A program made the position numbers and the translations under genes. The notes below the pieces were generated by a model that saw only the letters and a program-made list of their open reading frames with translations, ran no database searches and was not told the DNA's origin. A DNA stretch of 64,000 bases from Sergeia podlipaevii (Eukaryota; Euglenozoa; Kinetoplastea; Trypanosomatida; Trypanosomatidae): the NCBI GenBank assembly GCA_030849805.1, contig JASANZ010002272.1:1-64000 (forward strand), read 5' to 3'. This document shows, piece after piece, positions 19,065 through 29,000 of this stretch (position 1 is its first letter; every line of letters begins with the position of its first letter).

Positions 19065-19709
19065 ATGGGCCTTTCTGATCTTTTTCACCGCGAGACTCCT
19101 CAGGAGAAGATGCGCAAGTACAAACGCGGTCTTGATAAGACCTGTCGCGAACTGGATCGTGAGCGCAACAAGCTCGCTGTGCAGGAACGTAAAATCATGG
19201 CGGACATGCGCAAGGCAGCCAAGCAGGATCAGGTAGATGCGGTGCGCATCATGGCGAAGGATCTCGTTCGCACACGCAAATATAATCAGAAGATGTATCA
19301 CATGCGCACTCAGATCCAAGGCGTGTCGCTGCGCATCACTACGATGAACTCCACAGCCCAGCTTGCAGAATCGATGAAGGGGGTGGCGAAGGCAATGAAG
19401 TCGATGAATAAACAGATGAATATCCCTGAGATGCAGAAGATCATGCGTGAGTTTGAGAAGCAAAATGAGATGATGGGGATGAAGGAGGAGATGATGAACG
19501 ACGCCATTGATGAGGCTATGGATGACGAGGGCGTTGAGGAGGAAGAAACTGAACTTGAGATCCAGAAGGTGATGGACGAAGTTGGTCTTGACCTGCGCTC
19601 CAAGGTGGGCGTGTCTGATGGCGCCTTGCCTCCTACCAAGCAGTCTGAGGATGAGGAGGACAAGGAACTTGACGCCCGCCTTGCTGCTTTGAAGTCATCT
19701 ATGAAGTAG
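19065..19709 (+). CDS. VPS2: ESCRT-III subunit VPS2/CHMP2
   Basis: 214 residues, the usual CHMP length. The N-terminus begins MGLSDLFHRETPQEKMRKYKR, then a basic helical hairpin (to about residue 100), as in Snf7-family proteins. A Met-rich middle (KGVAKAMKSMNKQMN) matches VPS2/CHMP2. The acidic C-terminal part ends in a textbook MIM1 motif for binding the VPS4 MIT domain: Asp199, Leu202, Arg205-Leu206, Leu209-Lys210. ESCRT-III polymerises on endosomal and other membranes for budding and scission, and VPS2 recruits VPS4 for disassembly. It is the first intact gene after the antisense retroelement, so the insertion left its coding region untouched. Confidence 0.93.
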   Translation: MGLSDLFHRETPQEKMRKYKRGLDKTCRELDRERNKLAVQERKIMADMRKAAKQDQVDAVRIMAKDLVRTRKYNQKMYHMRTQIQGVSLRITTMNSTAQLAESMKGVAKAMKSMNKQMNIPEMQKIMREFEKQNEMMGMKEEMMNDAIDEAMDDEGVEEEETELEIQKVMDEVGLDLRSKVGVSDGALPPTKQSEDEEDKELDARLAALKSSMK

Positions 19710-20457
19710 TAGCCATATGTGTAGTGTGCCTAATTGTTGATGTAGTACAATAAACCCGCTAGAATACTCCCAACTATCGATCAGGCAATATACATGCATG
19801 GACGCGTTTGGACGTGCGTGTGGATGGTGATGCATAACTCACACGTACCGGCATGTCTTTTGTTGCTTATGCTGCGCTACTGCACTTTGTTGTAGTTGGG
19901 CTGCTACTTGTACANTTCTCTTTTTTTTTTTCTTTAGAGAGAGAGAGAGTCTTTTCTCTATGTATGCGCGCACGCACAGAAGGAAGGGCGAAAAAAAAAA
20001 AAGAAAAGAGTCATACACTTCATATCTATAACTATGTGTGGTGAAAGCGAAGTGGGCTCAAAGGCATCGTTGTTTCTTTCTTTTTCCTCTTGCTTGGTTT
20101 TATATCGAAAAAGTGCGTGTGAGTGTGCATGTGCAAAGTTTGTTTGCAATATATATATAGTCCTCCCGCTCCCGCATTTTTTTCCCCTTTTCTCTACTCA
20201 ATTGCTCCAAGATCAAACGAAAAAGCAACAATGTTAGATCAAGCTGAAGCCTGTGCATTCTTGTATTTTTTTTTTCTCTGTATGTATTGCGTATTGGATG
20301 GTCATTTACATGTTTAACACAGCGGCTTGAATCTTTTTTTCTATCAACTTTCCCGTTTTCTTTTCTGTTTATTTCCTTTTTATCATTTAAAGGATAGTGT
20401 TTTTTTTTTCAACTTGCACGTTACAGAAGGGAAAAGGAGCCGAAAAGCAAAAGGAGA
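19710..20457. other. Spacer between VPS2 and NOC1 (contains an N)
   Basis: T-rich spacer. Position 19915 is an unresolved base (N) in the assembly. Small frames here are spurious. The acceptor for NOC1 is ACAG at 20423-20426. Confidence 0.65.
20397..20426 (+). promoter_or_regulatory. Predicted trans-splice acceptor for NOC1
   Basis: A T10 tract is followed by CAACTTGCACGTTACAG with AG at 20425-20426, 31 nt before the ATG. Confidence 0.6.
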
Positions 20458-22881
20458 ATGAAGTCTTTGTCCGTGCTAGACTTGGAGAAGCGGTGGTACC
20501 TTGTGCCGCTGCCCTTGCGCACGTGCAGCCTAAAGGACATCGCCACCACTACTGTTTCCAAGGAGAAGATGGACGAATACTACCAGGAGGCACAGACGAT
20601 TTTAGATTCCGAGAGCAGTCAGAGCCAGCTGGACCGTGGTAGGTGGTATAACTCGCAGTTTCTTCAGCGTGGTACGACGGCGGATAAGATTGCTGCTGCC
20701 GCTGTGAAGCTCGCTGACACGGATTTTATGTTTTTTCTCGATGGTTTCACCCTGCTCTTCGACACTGCGCGCACGGACACGCACCACTACGAAGCCGCGC
20801 TCAAGTCTCTTGCTGCTGTGTGGCCGAAGTTGCTGCCCCCACGTCCACTGAAACGCTTTGTCTCTCAGTACTTCGCGACTCTCCCGACGGAGGAGACGGC
20901 GCGTAAGAAAGTTCTGGTGTATTGGTATCTTGAGGATCACCTCAAGCGCACCTACGCGCAGTTTCTCTCGCTCAGTGAGGCGATGCTCAAGGACCGATTA
21001 GTGCAGCGGCGTGAGGCGTGGCTGGACGTGGTAGGCAAGCTCATGTGCTCTGTCGCAGAGGGACGTAATGTGGCGATGGCGATGATGATCGACAAACTTG
21101 GCGACCCGAGCGCTCAAGTGGGGCACAAGGCTTACCACCACCTGCTGAAGTTGTTGTCAGAATCCTCCACTCACCAGTCGATACTCTTCACGGAACTAGA
21201 GAAGGTGATCTTCATGAAGAACTGCCCTCTGCGCACGATGCGCTATGCAGCCAATGTGATGAACCAGCTAGTGTTTAGCAAGGACGAGCGTAAGCTTGCT
21301 CTCAAGAGTGTCCAGACCTACCTCTCTCTCTTCCGTCAGATCGTGCTCACTGGCAGCATTGACTCCACCGTGACGACGGCCATCATTGTTGGCCTACGCC
21401 GTGCCTTTCCGTATTCCGGTACAGATATGGCTCCACTAGAAGAGCACCTCAACGCTCTATTTGTGCTCGCGAATACAGGCAACTTCCAACAGCGCGTGGC
21501 CACGCTTTCTCTTTTACAGTTGTTGGCGCTCGGCAAAGGTGTACAAGAGACTTTCCAGGCACGTTGGTACCGTGCACTCTACCAGCTTCTGCTCATGTCC
21601 CCCAAGCAGATCCCTCAGTCTACGCAGCTCACCAACTTCTTTGCGATGCTTCACAAGGCGATGCGCGCGGATAAGAACAAGGAGCGCATCGTCGCCTTTG
21701 TGCACCGCCTCCTGCAGCGCGCAGCCTTCTTTAGTGATGCGATGATATGTGCCGTGCTGCTGCTCGTCGGCGAGATGTCGCAGGCGCACTCGATTGTGCG
21801 TGATCTTATCCAGCGTCCTCCAACCGCTAAGGCAGCGGCGACGAGTAGGTCTTCGGAAGCTAAGAAGGCGGCGGAGCGCTATGACCCCAAGGCTCGCGAC
21901 CCGCAGTTTGCTCGCGCGTCTACGGAGTGCCTCTGGGTGTTGAACCTGTTTCTGCGTCACTCGCACCCCTCTGTCGTCAAGCTAGCGGTGCTGCTGTTGT
22001 TTAGAGAGGAAATTGTGTTTGACACTCATCCGCTGGACGATATGACCCCATTGAACTTTCTTCAGATGTTTGTTGACGCAAAGATACTTGGCAAGGACGA
22101 GGACAAGATTAGCTCTGGAACTCGGGCAAGCAGCTCTATCTTCCGCCGCGCCACGCATACGCCTAACATTCCAAGTGCGTCAGACCCCTACTTTATCAAC
22201 TCCGTCGCACAGGACGTCGACGTGGCTGCACTATTTTTGCATCGCTACGCTGTGCAGAGACAGCGCTTCCTTGAGGGACTCGCGCAGGTGCGCTCCACGT
22301 GGGGCGACGTGAGCGGCGAGACAGATGTGGCGCTGCGCGTTGCAGACTTGGATACAGCCCTGTTTGGTCCCACTGGAGCGCTTGCCGATCCAGCGAGCGC
22401 TGCGATAGGCGAGGCTGTGACGGCGAAGGCTGCGGCGAGTACTAGCAGGAGAGATAAGAAGACAGCTGTGGTGGAGCGTGACGAGGACGTGTCAAGCGAC
22501 TCTGACCACGCTGGCGACAGTGATGCAGAGGATGGCAGCGACGACGACGATGACTTTGACGTGAATGCAAGCGAGAACGATCTGGAGTGGGGCAGCGATG
22601 ACGAGGCAGCCTACGATGATCTTGACGCACCAAGCGAGGACGAGTTTGAGGCTAGTGACGACGAGGATGCCGACGTTCTCGGTGATCGTCACCGTGATGA
22701 GAACGACGACGGCGACGACTTTGGCGAGGTGATCGAGTCCCAGAAGAAGGGCATGTCGAAGAAGCGCCAGCGCGAGGAAGCGTGGTTGGATCGCCGTACC
22801 GCTATCACGAACAACAACAGCGGCAACCAATACGGCCGCGGAGGAGGCTCTTCTTACTTGGGCAAGAAGCGCCGTTTTTAA
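20458..22881 (+). CDS. NOC1: Ribosome biogenesis protein NOC1/MAK21 (CBF domain)
   Basis: 807 residues from ATG 20458. The N-terminal half is an alpha-solenoid with the NOC1 feature RWYNSQFLQRGTTADKI and a segment around YWYLEDHLKRTYAQF, a family signature. The CBF/MAK21 domain follows, with YDPKARDPQFARA and ECLWVLNLFLRHSHPSV from about residue 475 (human CEBPZ and yeast Mak21 carry close versions). The C-terminus has a long Asp/Glu/Ser-rich acidic tract (about 680-770) and ends in basic KKRQREE and GKKRRF segments fit for nucleolar targeting. NOC1 forms a complex with NOC2 and escorts early pre-60S particles. It is somewhat shorter than the yeast protein. Confidence 0.92.
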   Translation: MKSLSVLDLEKRWYLVPLPLRTCSLKDIATTTVSKEKMDEYYQEAQTILDSESSQSQLDRGRWYNSQFLQRGTTADKIAAAAVKLADTDFMFFLDGFTLLFDTARTDTHHYEAALKSLAAVWPKLLPPRPLKRFVSQYFATLPTEETARKKVLVYWYLEDHLKRTYAQFLSLSEAMLKDRLVQRREAWLDVVGKLMCSVAEGRNVAMAMMIDKLGDPSAQVGHKAYHHLLKLLSESSTHQSILFTELEKVIFMKNCPLRTMRYAANVMNQLVFSKDERKLALKSVQTYLSLFRQIVLTGSIDSTVTTAIIVGLRRAFPYSGTDMAPLEEHLNALFVLANTGNFQQRVATLSLLQLLALGKGVQETFQARWYRALYQLLLMSPKQIPQSTQLTNFFAMLHKAMRADKNKERIVAFVHRLLQRAAFFSDAMICAVLLLVGEMSQAHSIVRDLIQRPPTAKAAATSRSSEAKKAAERYDPKARDPQFARASTECLWVLNLFLRHSHPSVVKLAVLLLFREEIVFDTHPLDDMTPLNFLQMFVDAKILGKDEDKISSGTRASSSIFRRATHTPNIPSASDPYFINSVAQDVDVAALFLHRYAVQRQRFLEGLAQVRSTWGDVSGETDVALRVADLDTALFGPTGALADPASAAIGEAVTAKAAASTSRRDKKTAVVERDEDVSSDSDHAGDSDAEDGSDDDDDFDVNASENDLEWGSDDEAAYDDLDAPSEDEFEASDDEDADVLGDRHRDENDDGDDFGEVIESQKKGMSKKRQREEAWLDRRTAITNNNSGNQYGRGGGSSYLGKKRRF

Positions 22882-23600
22882 TAATTCCGTTGTGCGCATT
22901 TGTTTTGAGAAAGGGTGCGCGTTGTTGTTGTTGCTGTTGTCGTTGCTTTTGTTGTGCGCGGTTGCGTGAGTGAATGCTTTTTGTATGTTCTGTGTTTGGC
23001 GATTAATCTAACTCTGTTATTTTCATTAGTTTTAAAGCGACTAAATATTGAAAAGTCTCTAGAGAGGAGAGACGGCCAACCGCCGTTAAAGAAAAATCTT
23101 TTTAAAAGAGTAAGTGGTACGTAAAGACAAGTAGCTTCTTTATTGCACATTGGTGATTTGATGTGGGTTCAACGCTGAGAAGCAACCACATATACAAAAA
23201 ATAATAGAGATAAAAAAATTGGATACCGAGTTGTTGAAGTTGGGCTGTATGGCTACTGCGATTTCATTTGTGATTTTTTTTTTTAACGTATAGTGGTATG
23301 AAGACTTGATTAGTTCCCTTTTTTTTATGTATAAAAAATTACGATTGAAGTATATTCCTTTTTCTTTTCTTCATTTTTTATTTTTTTGTTATTTCTGATA
23401 GTAGTAGTTCATCAACTGGGTGCACGAGTCTGTGTAAAGGGTTTTACTACACTCGTCGCGTCCGGACCGTTCATCCATCTCTTCTTCTTGTTGTTGCTGT
23501 TGTCGACGTGTTTTTTTTTACAGCAGCCAGCAAACGTTTCTCTATTTATTATTATCACTATTACATTATTATTATTATTATTATTTCTATTTTGTGTAGG
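22882..23600. other. Spacer between NOC1 and RPN3
   Basis: T-rich spacer with (TTG)n and (ATT)n patches (near 23560-23583). The acceptor for RPN3 is at 23522-23523. No gene recognised. Confidence 0.65.
23511..23523 (+). promoter_or_regulatory. Predicted trans-splice acceptor for RPN3
   Basis: Nine T residues followed by ACAG (AG at 23522-23523) inside the open frame extending upstream of RPN3. It removes the GTG at 23508 and supports the ATG at 23601. Confidence 0.65.
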
Positions 23601-24608
23601 ATGCCGCTAGTAATTCCCAAGAATGCTCCTGGGGCTGTAACCAAGACCATTGAAGATGGTGCGCCAGAGCAGCTAACGCGCCTTATGAAGATTTACCGTG
23701 CGCTGTGTGTTCGACACGATGAACTTGGACTTGAAATCGTATTGAATGATATTCTCGCGCTTCTCACACACACCCGCCAGTACGAGCAGGCTGAGCGGTT
23801 TATCGGCACTTGCAATCTTAACCTCCCGCACCACAGCAACAACCAAGCGGCTCGTTACTACTACTACGTTGGCCTCACACGCGCACTGCGCCTGCAATAT
23901 GTGGATGCAAACGACTGCCTACAGCAGGCGCTGCGCAAGGCACCAGAGCGTGCGTTTGGTTTCCGTATAGCGGCCACGAAGCTTGCGCTGGTTGTGCAGC
24001 TGCTGCTTGGTGAGATCCCACCGCGTTCGGATTTTCTTGTGAAGGACATGCGCGAATGCCTCGCACCGTATTTGCAGCTCGCGTCCTGCGTGCGTTTTGG
24101 TCAGCTTGGCCGCTTCGTCTCTATTGTCCAGCAGCACAAGAGCAGCTTCGAGCACGACCTCACGTACTCGCTCATCATGCGTGTACGCCAGCACGTGATC
24201 AAGACTGGTTTGCGACGCATCTGCCAGGCCTACAGCCACATCAGTGTTTCTGATGTGTGTATGAAGCTTTCTATGAGCAACGTGGCGGATGCTGAGTACA
24301 TTCTTTCAAAGGCTATTCGCGATGGCGTGATTGATGCTGTCCTGGACAGCGAGAAGGGCGAACTCATCACGACCGACAGCGTAGATGTGTATTCCACCTC
24401 GGAGCCACTGGAGGCGCTGCAGAAGCGCATTCAGTTTCTCAACGTCACCCATAACGACGCGAAGAGGGCGATGCGTTACTCTTCCACCGATCCGGATTTG
24501 GAGGAAGAGCGCAAGAAGGCGGAGCTGGCAGAGAGGGACGCGCTGGAACGTGCGCTAGAAGAGGATGGTGGTGGCTTTGGAGACGTGGACTTTGAAGATG
24601 GTGTGTAA
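23601..24608 (+). CDS. RPN3: 26S proteasome regulatory subunit RPN3 (PSMD3), PCI domain
   Basis: 335 residues from ATG 23601 (MPLVIPKNAPGAV). The upstream GTG-initiated extension reads poly-T/ATT sequence and is excised by the predicted splice site. Visible RPN3 features are a TPR-like helical array with the strongly conserved YYYYVGLTRALRLQY and the PCI region around residues 150-290 (RFGQLGRF, then YSHISVSDV). The C-terminal tail is charged (LEEERKKAELAERDALE) and ends in an acidic GFGDVDFEDGV. RPN3 is a scaffold subunit of the proteasome lid. At 335 residues it is well below human PSMD3 (534), so the N-terminal TPR part is shortened, or the true start is further upstream in another exonless frame that I cannot see. 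Confidence 0.9.
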   Translation: MPLVIPKNAPGAVTKTIEDGAPEQLTRLMKIYRALCVRHDELGLEIVLNDILALLTHTRQYEQAERFIGTCNLNLPHHSNNQAARYYYYVGLTRALRLQYVDANDCLQQALRKAPERAFGFRIAATKLALVVQLLLGEIPPRSDFLVKDMRECLAPYLQLASCVRFGQLGRFVSIVQQHKSSFEHDLTYSLIMRVRQHVIKTGLRRICQAYSHISVSDVCMKLSMSNVADAEYILSKAIRDGVIDAVLDSEKGELITTDSVDVYSTSEPLEALQKRIQFLNVTHNDAKRAMRYSSTDPDLEEERKKAELAERDALERALEEDGGGFGDVDFEDGV

Positions 24609-25889
24609 ATCTAGAAGATGTGGGTGGGAAAAGAGTTAAAAGGAAAGAGATAGTGAAGTGGTTGCGGTGACGGGGGAAAGACAAAAAATTCAAACAAACG
24701 GAAGGAAGAAGAAGAAAATGCAAAGTTTTGTCTTCCTTTTTTCTTCTTCTTCTTCTTCTATCTCCCTCCCTTTACAACTTTTATTATCATTATTATTATT
24801 ATTACTTGTTTGAGCTTGCTCCTGAAGGGTAGATTTGATGTTGTTGTGCGGTCTTTGTGTCTGGTTATCTCTTTGGTTCTCTCGATGTTTTTGTATATAT
24901 AAAACAAACAGAAATGTCTGTGTGTTTTTGCAGTCTCTTTACTCTTTTTTTTTTTCTTCTCCTTTTTCAATCTCCAGGATGGACTTACGGGGGGGCGGGC
25001 AGCAGAGAGAAAAATGAAAGGGACTGCGGCGGCGTGCGCGACTCAGATTTTTTCTTTGTGAGTTCTTGCGCAGATTTTATTGGTCGACCTACTTGTGCGC
25101 TATTTGGGACCCTTCTTTTATTTTTTTTTCACTTTTATACACACTTTTTTGGCAGTATATGCGCTTTCGCGAGCATATGATTGCTTTTTTGTTGTTGTTG
25201 TTCCAACAGTGGGACAGGTTCTTCAGGATATTTCACTTGCTTTTCTCTGTTACTTTGATGCGCATATTCAGGAGAGAAGGGGGCTTGAAGATGAGGGAGA
25301 AAAAGGGGGGGGAGGAGGAAACTATGAGAGAGAAGAGATGAGTACAATAATTCTTTTCCCAGCTTTTCTTTTTGTCTCTCTGTCTGTGTGTGTGTATTCT
25401 TTCACCAGAAGGAAAACAAGGAAAACAAGGAAAAAGAAAAAAATAGAGAGAGTGCTGCACTGCGCACCCTTTTTTTGTTATTTTTATTTTTCATTCCTTC
25501 TTCTCTAAAGGAGAGCAGATACAAGCGGCTTACATCAGCCGTCTCGAAGCCTTTAGATGATGATCTGACATGCAAAAATCTAGAATATGCTCGTATATGG
25601 ATCATGCGTTATCTTCTCTTTTTCTCTGTCCGTATCTCTCTCTCCTCTTTCTTTGAAAATTATTGTACTTTAGTATTTTCGTACTGGAGGAGGGTACACT
25701 TTTGCTTTTGCTGCTAGTATTCTGATAGATTGCTGGCTCAACCAGAGCAAAGGCACTCATAAAAAGCGGTTGCTGAATAGAATTTTTTCTTTTAGGAACA
25801 CTCATACTGAGCATAAGGTATATTATTAGAATTTACACCGAGAAGTGCCTTTTCTTCCTCTTTTTTTTACGTCTAGTTGCTCAGCACTC

Positions 25890-25919
25890 GCATTTTCTTT
25901 TTCTTATTTTTCTATATAG
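25890..25919 (+). promoter_or_regulatory. Predicted trans-splice acceptor for the CNB-domain gene
   Basis: A long pyrimidine tract (CATTTTCTTTTTCTTATTTT) ends in CTATATAG with AG at 25918-25919, 140 nt before the ATG. Confidence 0.6.
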
Positions 25920-26000
25920 GCAACGTGAGTAGTGTCTCACTCTTTCCTTTTTCTGTCTGTGCCGCACAGTATTCGTTTCAGTGAGGTATTGAGATCCTAC

Positions 26001-26034
26001 AAACACACAAACACACACACACACACACACATAC
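26001..26034. repeat. (CA)n microsatellite in a 5' UTR
   Basis: A CA run lies between the predicted acceptor and the ATG at 26059, so it would be in the mature 5' UTR. Confidence 0.85.
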
Positions 26035-26058
26035 ACGCGCACACGTATCTCACTTGCC

Positions 26059-29000
26059 ATGCCAGCCACCGGGGGATCCAAACAGGACAAGACGGAGCCC
26101 GTCGGCTCCCCGCGTGAACGTTCAGGGAGTACTCAGCTTTCGCACTCTGTTCTCAGCACTCGAAGGGGTACGGCGCTGCCGTTGTGCATGACCAAGGATC
26201 AGCACGAACGTGCCATCACGGCGGCGGTAGACTTGAACAACAACATGTATTCTCCCTCCTCGCGCAAGCGACGCACCATCACCAATGTAATCTCTGTCAG
26301 TAATGAGATTCCTGACCACGTGGATCGCGCGATACAGATGTTTATGACATATCCAGTTATGAAGGTAACAGGAACTGCGTTTGAGAACAGTCTCAAGCTC
26401 ACGCGCCGCCCCAGCGTTGTGCCAACTCGTCTAGCTCTGTCCCCAGGCCGGGCAGCATCCCCATTTGCAGAGGAGGAAAGTTGTCCACTGGAAAGCTCGC
26501 AGCACTCCCCAGTGCTTAGTGCGAATGGAAGTTTCTCTGGTCTCGAGTCGACCACGATCATTCGTGGTGCCTTAGAGGAGTCTCTTGGAAGCGACAAGAA
26601 TCCCATGTCCCCGCGCTTCCGGAGTGTTACTGGGGGTGATATGGTGAAGATTGCCAACGCTATCAAGCGCGCCGCCATGTGGAAGACCGTGATCGTTGCG
26701 ACGTTAGCACACAAGGCGATGGTTGAGCGCTTTCGTGTCATGCGGCTGCGGACCGTGCTGAAGAAGCACTTACTGCCAACCTTACTCAAGCGCAGGGAGG
26801 AAACTGGCTCCATCGTGAATGCAGAGTTGTGCAAGGCTCGGCGTGAAGCCGCTGCTGGCCAGTCCAAGAAGCAGTCGGAGTCGCAGGACCCACACGGCAC
26901 GTATCTGAAGGAGAACAACCAGTTCTTCCGCAGCTTGGGGAGCGCGGTGCTGTTGCAGTCCTTTGCCGAGTCAATGAGACGCTTGCGCTACACGATGGGT
27001 GAGGTGATTGTCCATACCGAGGAGCCTAGCCAGTTCTGCATCTACTTTCTTGTCGGCGGCAAGTGTGAGTACCGACGCGAGATGGTTCGGGGGGATGGCT
27101 CGACGCATATCATGACGGATGTGCTCGTAGCGGGCGACTGGTTTGGCGGTATTTTTTCCACCAACGCCGTCTTTGATGGCAATTACAGGGCACTTTCGCA
27201 CTGCATCGTGTGGTCCCTGAGCTCCGCAGATTTTGAGCGCATTTTTATTCCATTTGCGGATGAGGCCATGACAGCGACCTACACCGAGGCGCTTCGTGCG
27301 CACTGTTTGGGGTGGCTTCGGTCGCACTTTAAGCTTCCCAGCTGCCTTTCTCGGGTGCCCATATACCGTCACATTGAGCGCCCACTCTTGCACTACATGG
27401 CTGACTTTACGCCAGTTGTAAAAATTCGAGGGGAAGTGCTTTTTGAACAAGGCGATGCCCCCGGGGACGTGTACTGCCTCCTTGAAGGCATGGTAAAGCG
27501 CAGTGTGAGGGGATGCGATGGCACTTACACCGCCGGCACCTCTTCTACCCTCTCCCCTAACGAATTTTCCGCGTTTGCCATGAACGGTCGGTTTTTGCTG
27601 CTCGGCGAGGAGCCGCACATCTTGCCCGGAGTTCAGCGGTACCGCTGCATGGTGCACAGCCGCACGGCGTTCTTGTTTCGCATTTCTGGTGAGCGCTTTG
27701 TGAGTGCGCTGCTAGACAGCCCCACCTACTTGGTGCAGCTTCGAGAGAAGCTTACCCAGCACTACCGCTCGCAGATGCGTCTCGATCCAGCGTGTCTTGG
27801 CTTTACCCCGCTGCTGCGCGAACTGTCTGAGTCTTCGCTGCAAACCCTTGCGCAAGCAGCGGAGCAACGAGTGATTGGCCGCTCTCTGCCCATGTGCGAT
27901 CCAGGTCAGCACATCAAGGAGATTTTCATCGTTACGGTGGGGTCTGTGCGTGATCCTCGCACCTTTGGGCGTGCTCCAACAAACCGACTGCCAACCCCGC
28001 CGCCTACGGTCGATTTTGAGGAGGAGGATGGTGATGGCGGTGAGAGTGGTGTGGCGTCTGGTAGTGGCGCTGGGGCGGCACGAAAGCTGGGTGAGAAGAA
28101 GGCCACTGCAGTTCCTAACACCAATCGGAACGGCCGTGGTGGTGGCCGTAATGGTGGCGGCAAGTTTGGGGGACCCAACCTGCCTGTTAGGAGCCCCACG
28201 AAGCACAGACGAAGGCCTGTCGCACCTCCAACGCTTCACGAAGATGAACCCTCCAAGTGGACGTGGTCGATAAGTGACGGGCCGGGCGGCGCTGCAGTGG
28301 GTTTTGCAAGTCACAGCAGTCTTGGGCGCGTGCCAACAACAAAGTCAACGGGCGCAGGGAGTGGTTCGGGTGCGCTGGCTAGTTACGCGCATGTGTCCCC
28401 AGATGAGCAGAGCGACCTCAACCCGGCGTTGCCGGCGCAGCCCAGCAAGCGTTTTCTCTTCACGCTTGGAGGTGGCTGGGAGGGCCTCCTCACTGATAAG
28501 TGGCATTACGGCTGGGAGACGACGACGACAGTGGAGGCGTGGGCAATCCCAACACTGAAAGTACGGACAGAGTTCAACAACTGCCCCCGCAGCACGCAGC
28601 TGGCCATCTTGAATACCGCACGACAGTTACAAAAATTAGAGTTGGATCTACCTAACATTCTGGTTGCAAAGTTGCCGCCTATGAGTGTGTACTTGCCGCC
28701 AGATAACAGACAGCAGGTGTCCACAGTGTTTGGTGACGGTGGTGGAAAGACCGCGGCGGCGAACTCGCCACATGCCAAACAGCGCAAGTCTCGCGTCCCC
28801 TCTGGCAAGGGCATGTGTGCCTTTGACATGGAACAAAGTGTGTCACAGCAGCACCTAGGCAGGCGATTCATCAGCGGCGGAGATGAGATCAGTGACGACC
28901 AAGGCGACGTCTTCTCTAGCATGTTCAAGCCACATGGATCGCTCTCTTCCCGTAGCCGCCCAGCGGCTCACGTAAAGCCATCACGCCCGCCGCAGCAACC

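Larger units (their letters stand above)
24609..26058. other. 1.45-kb spacer, no gene recognised
   Basis: T- and TC-rich spacer with a G-rich patch near 24988-25000 and a (CA)n run at 26001-26034. Open frames on both strands are low-complexity. The acceptor for the next gene is probably TATATAG at 25913-25919. Confidence 0.6.

Noticed and set aside
26971..27657. 228-codon antisense frame inside the CNB-domain gene
   Set aside because: Shadow frame opposite a region with clear CNB-like strands on the + strand.
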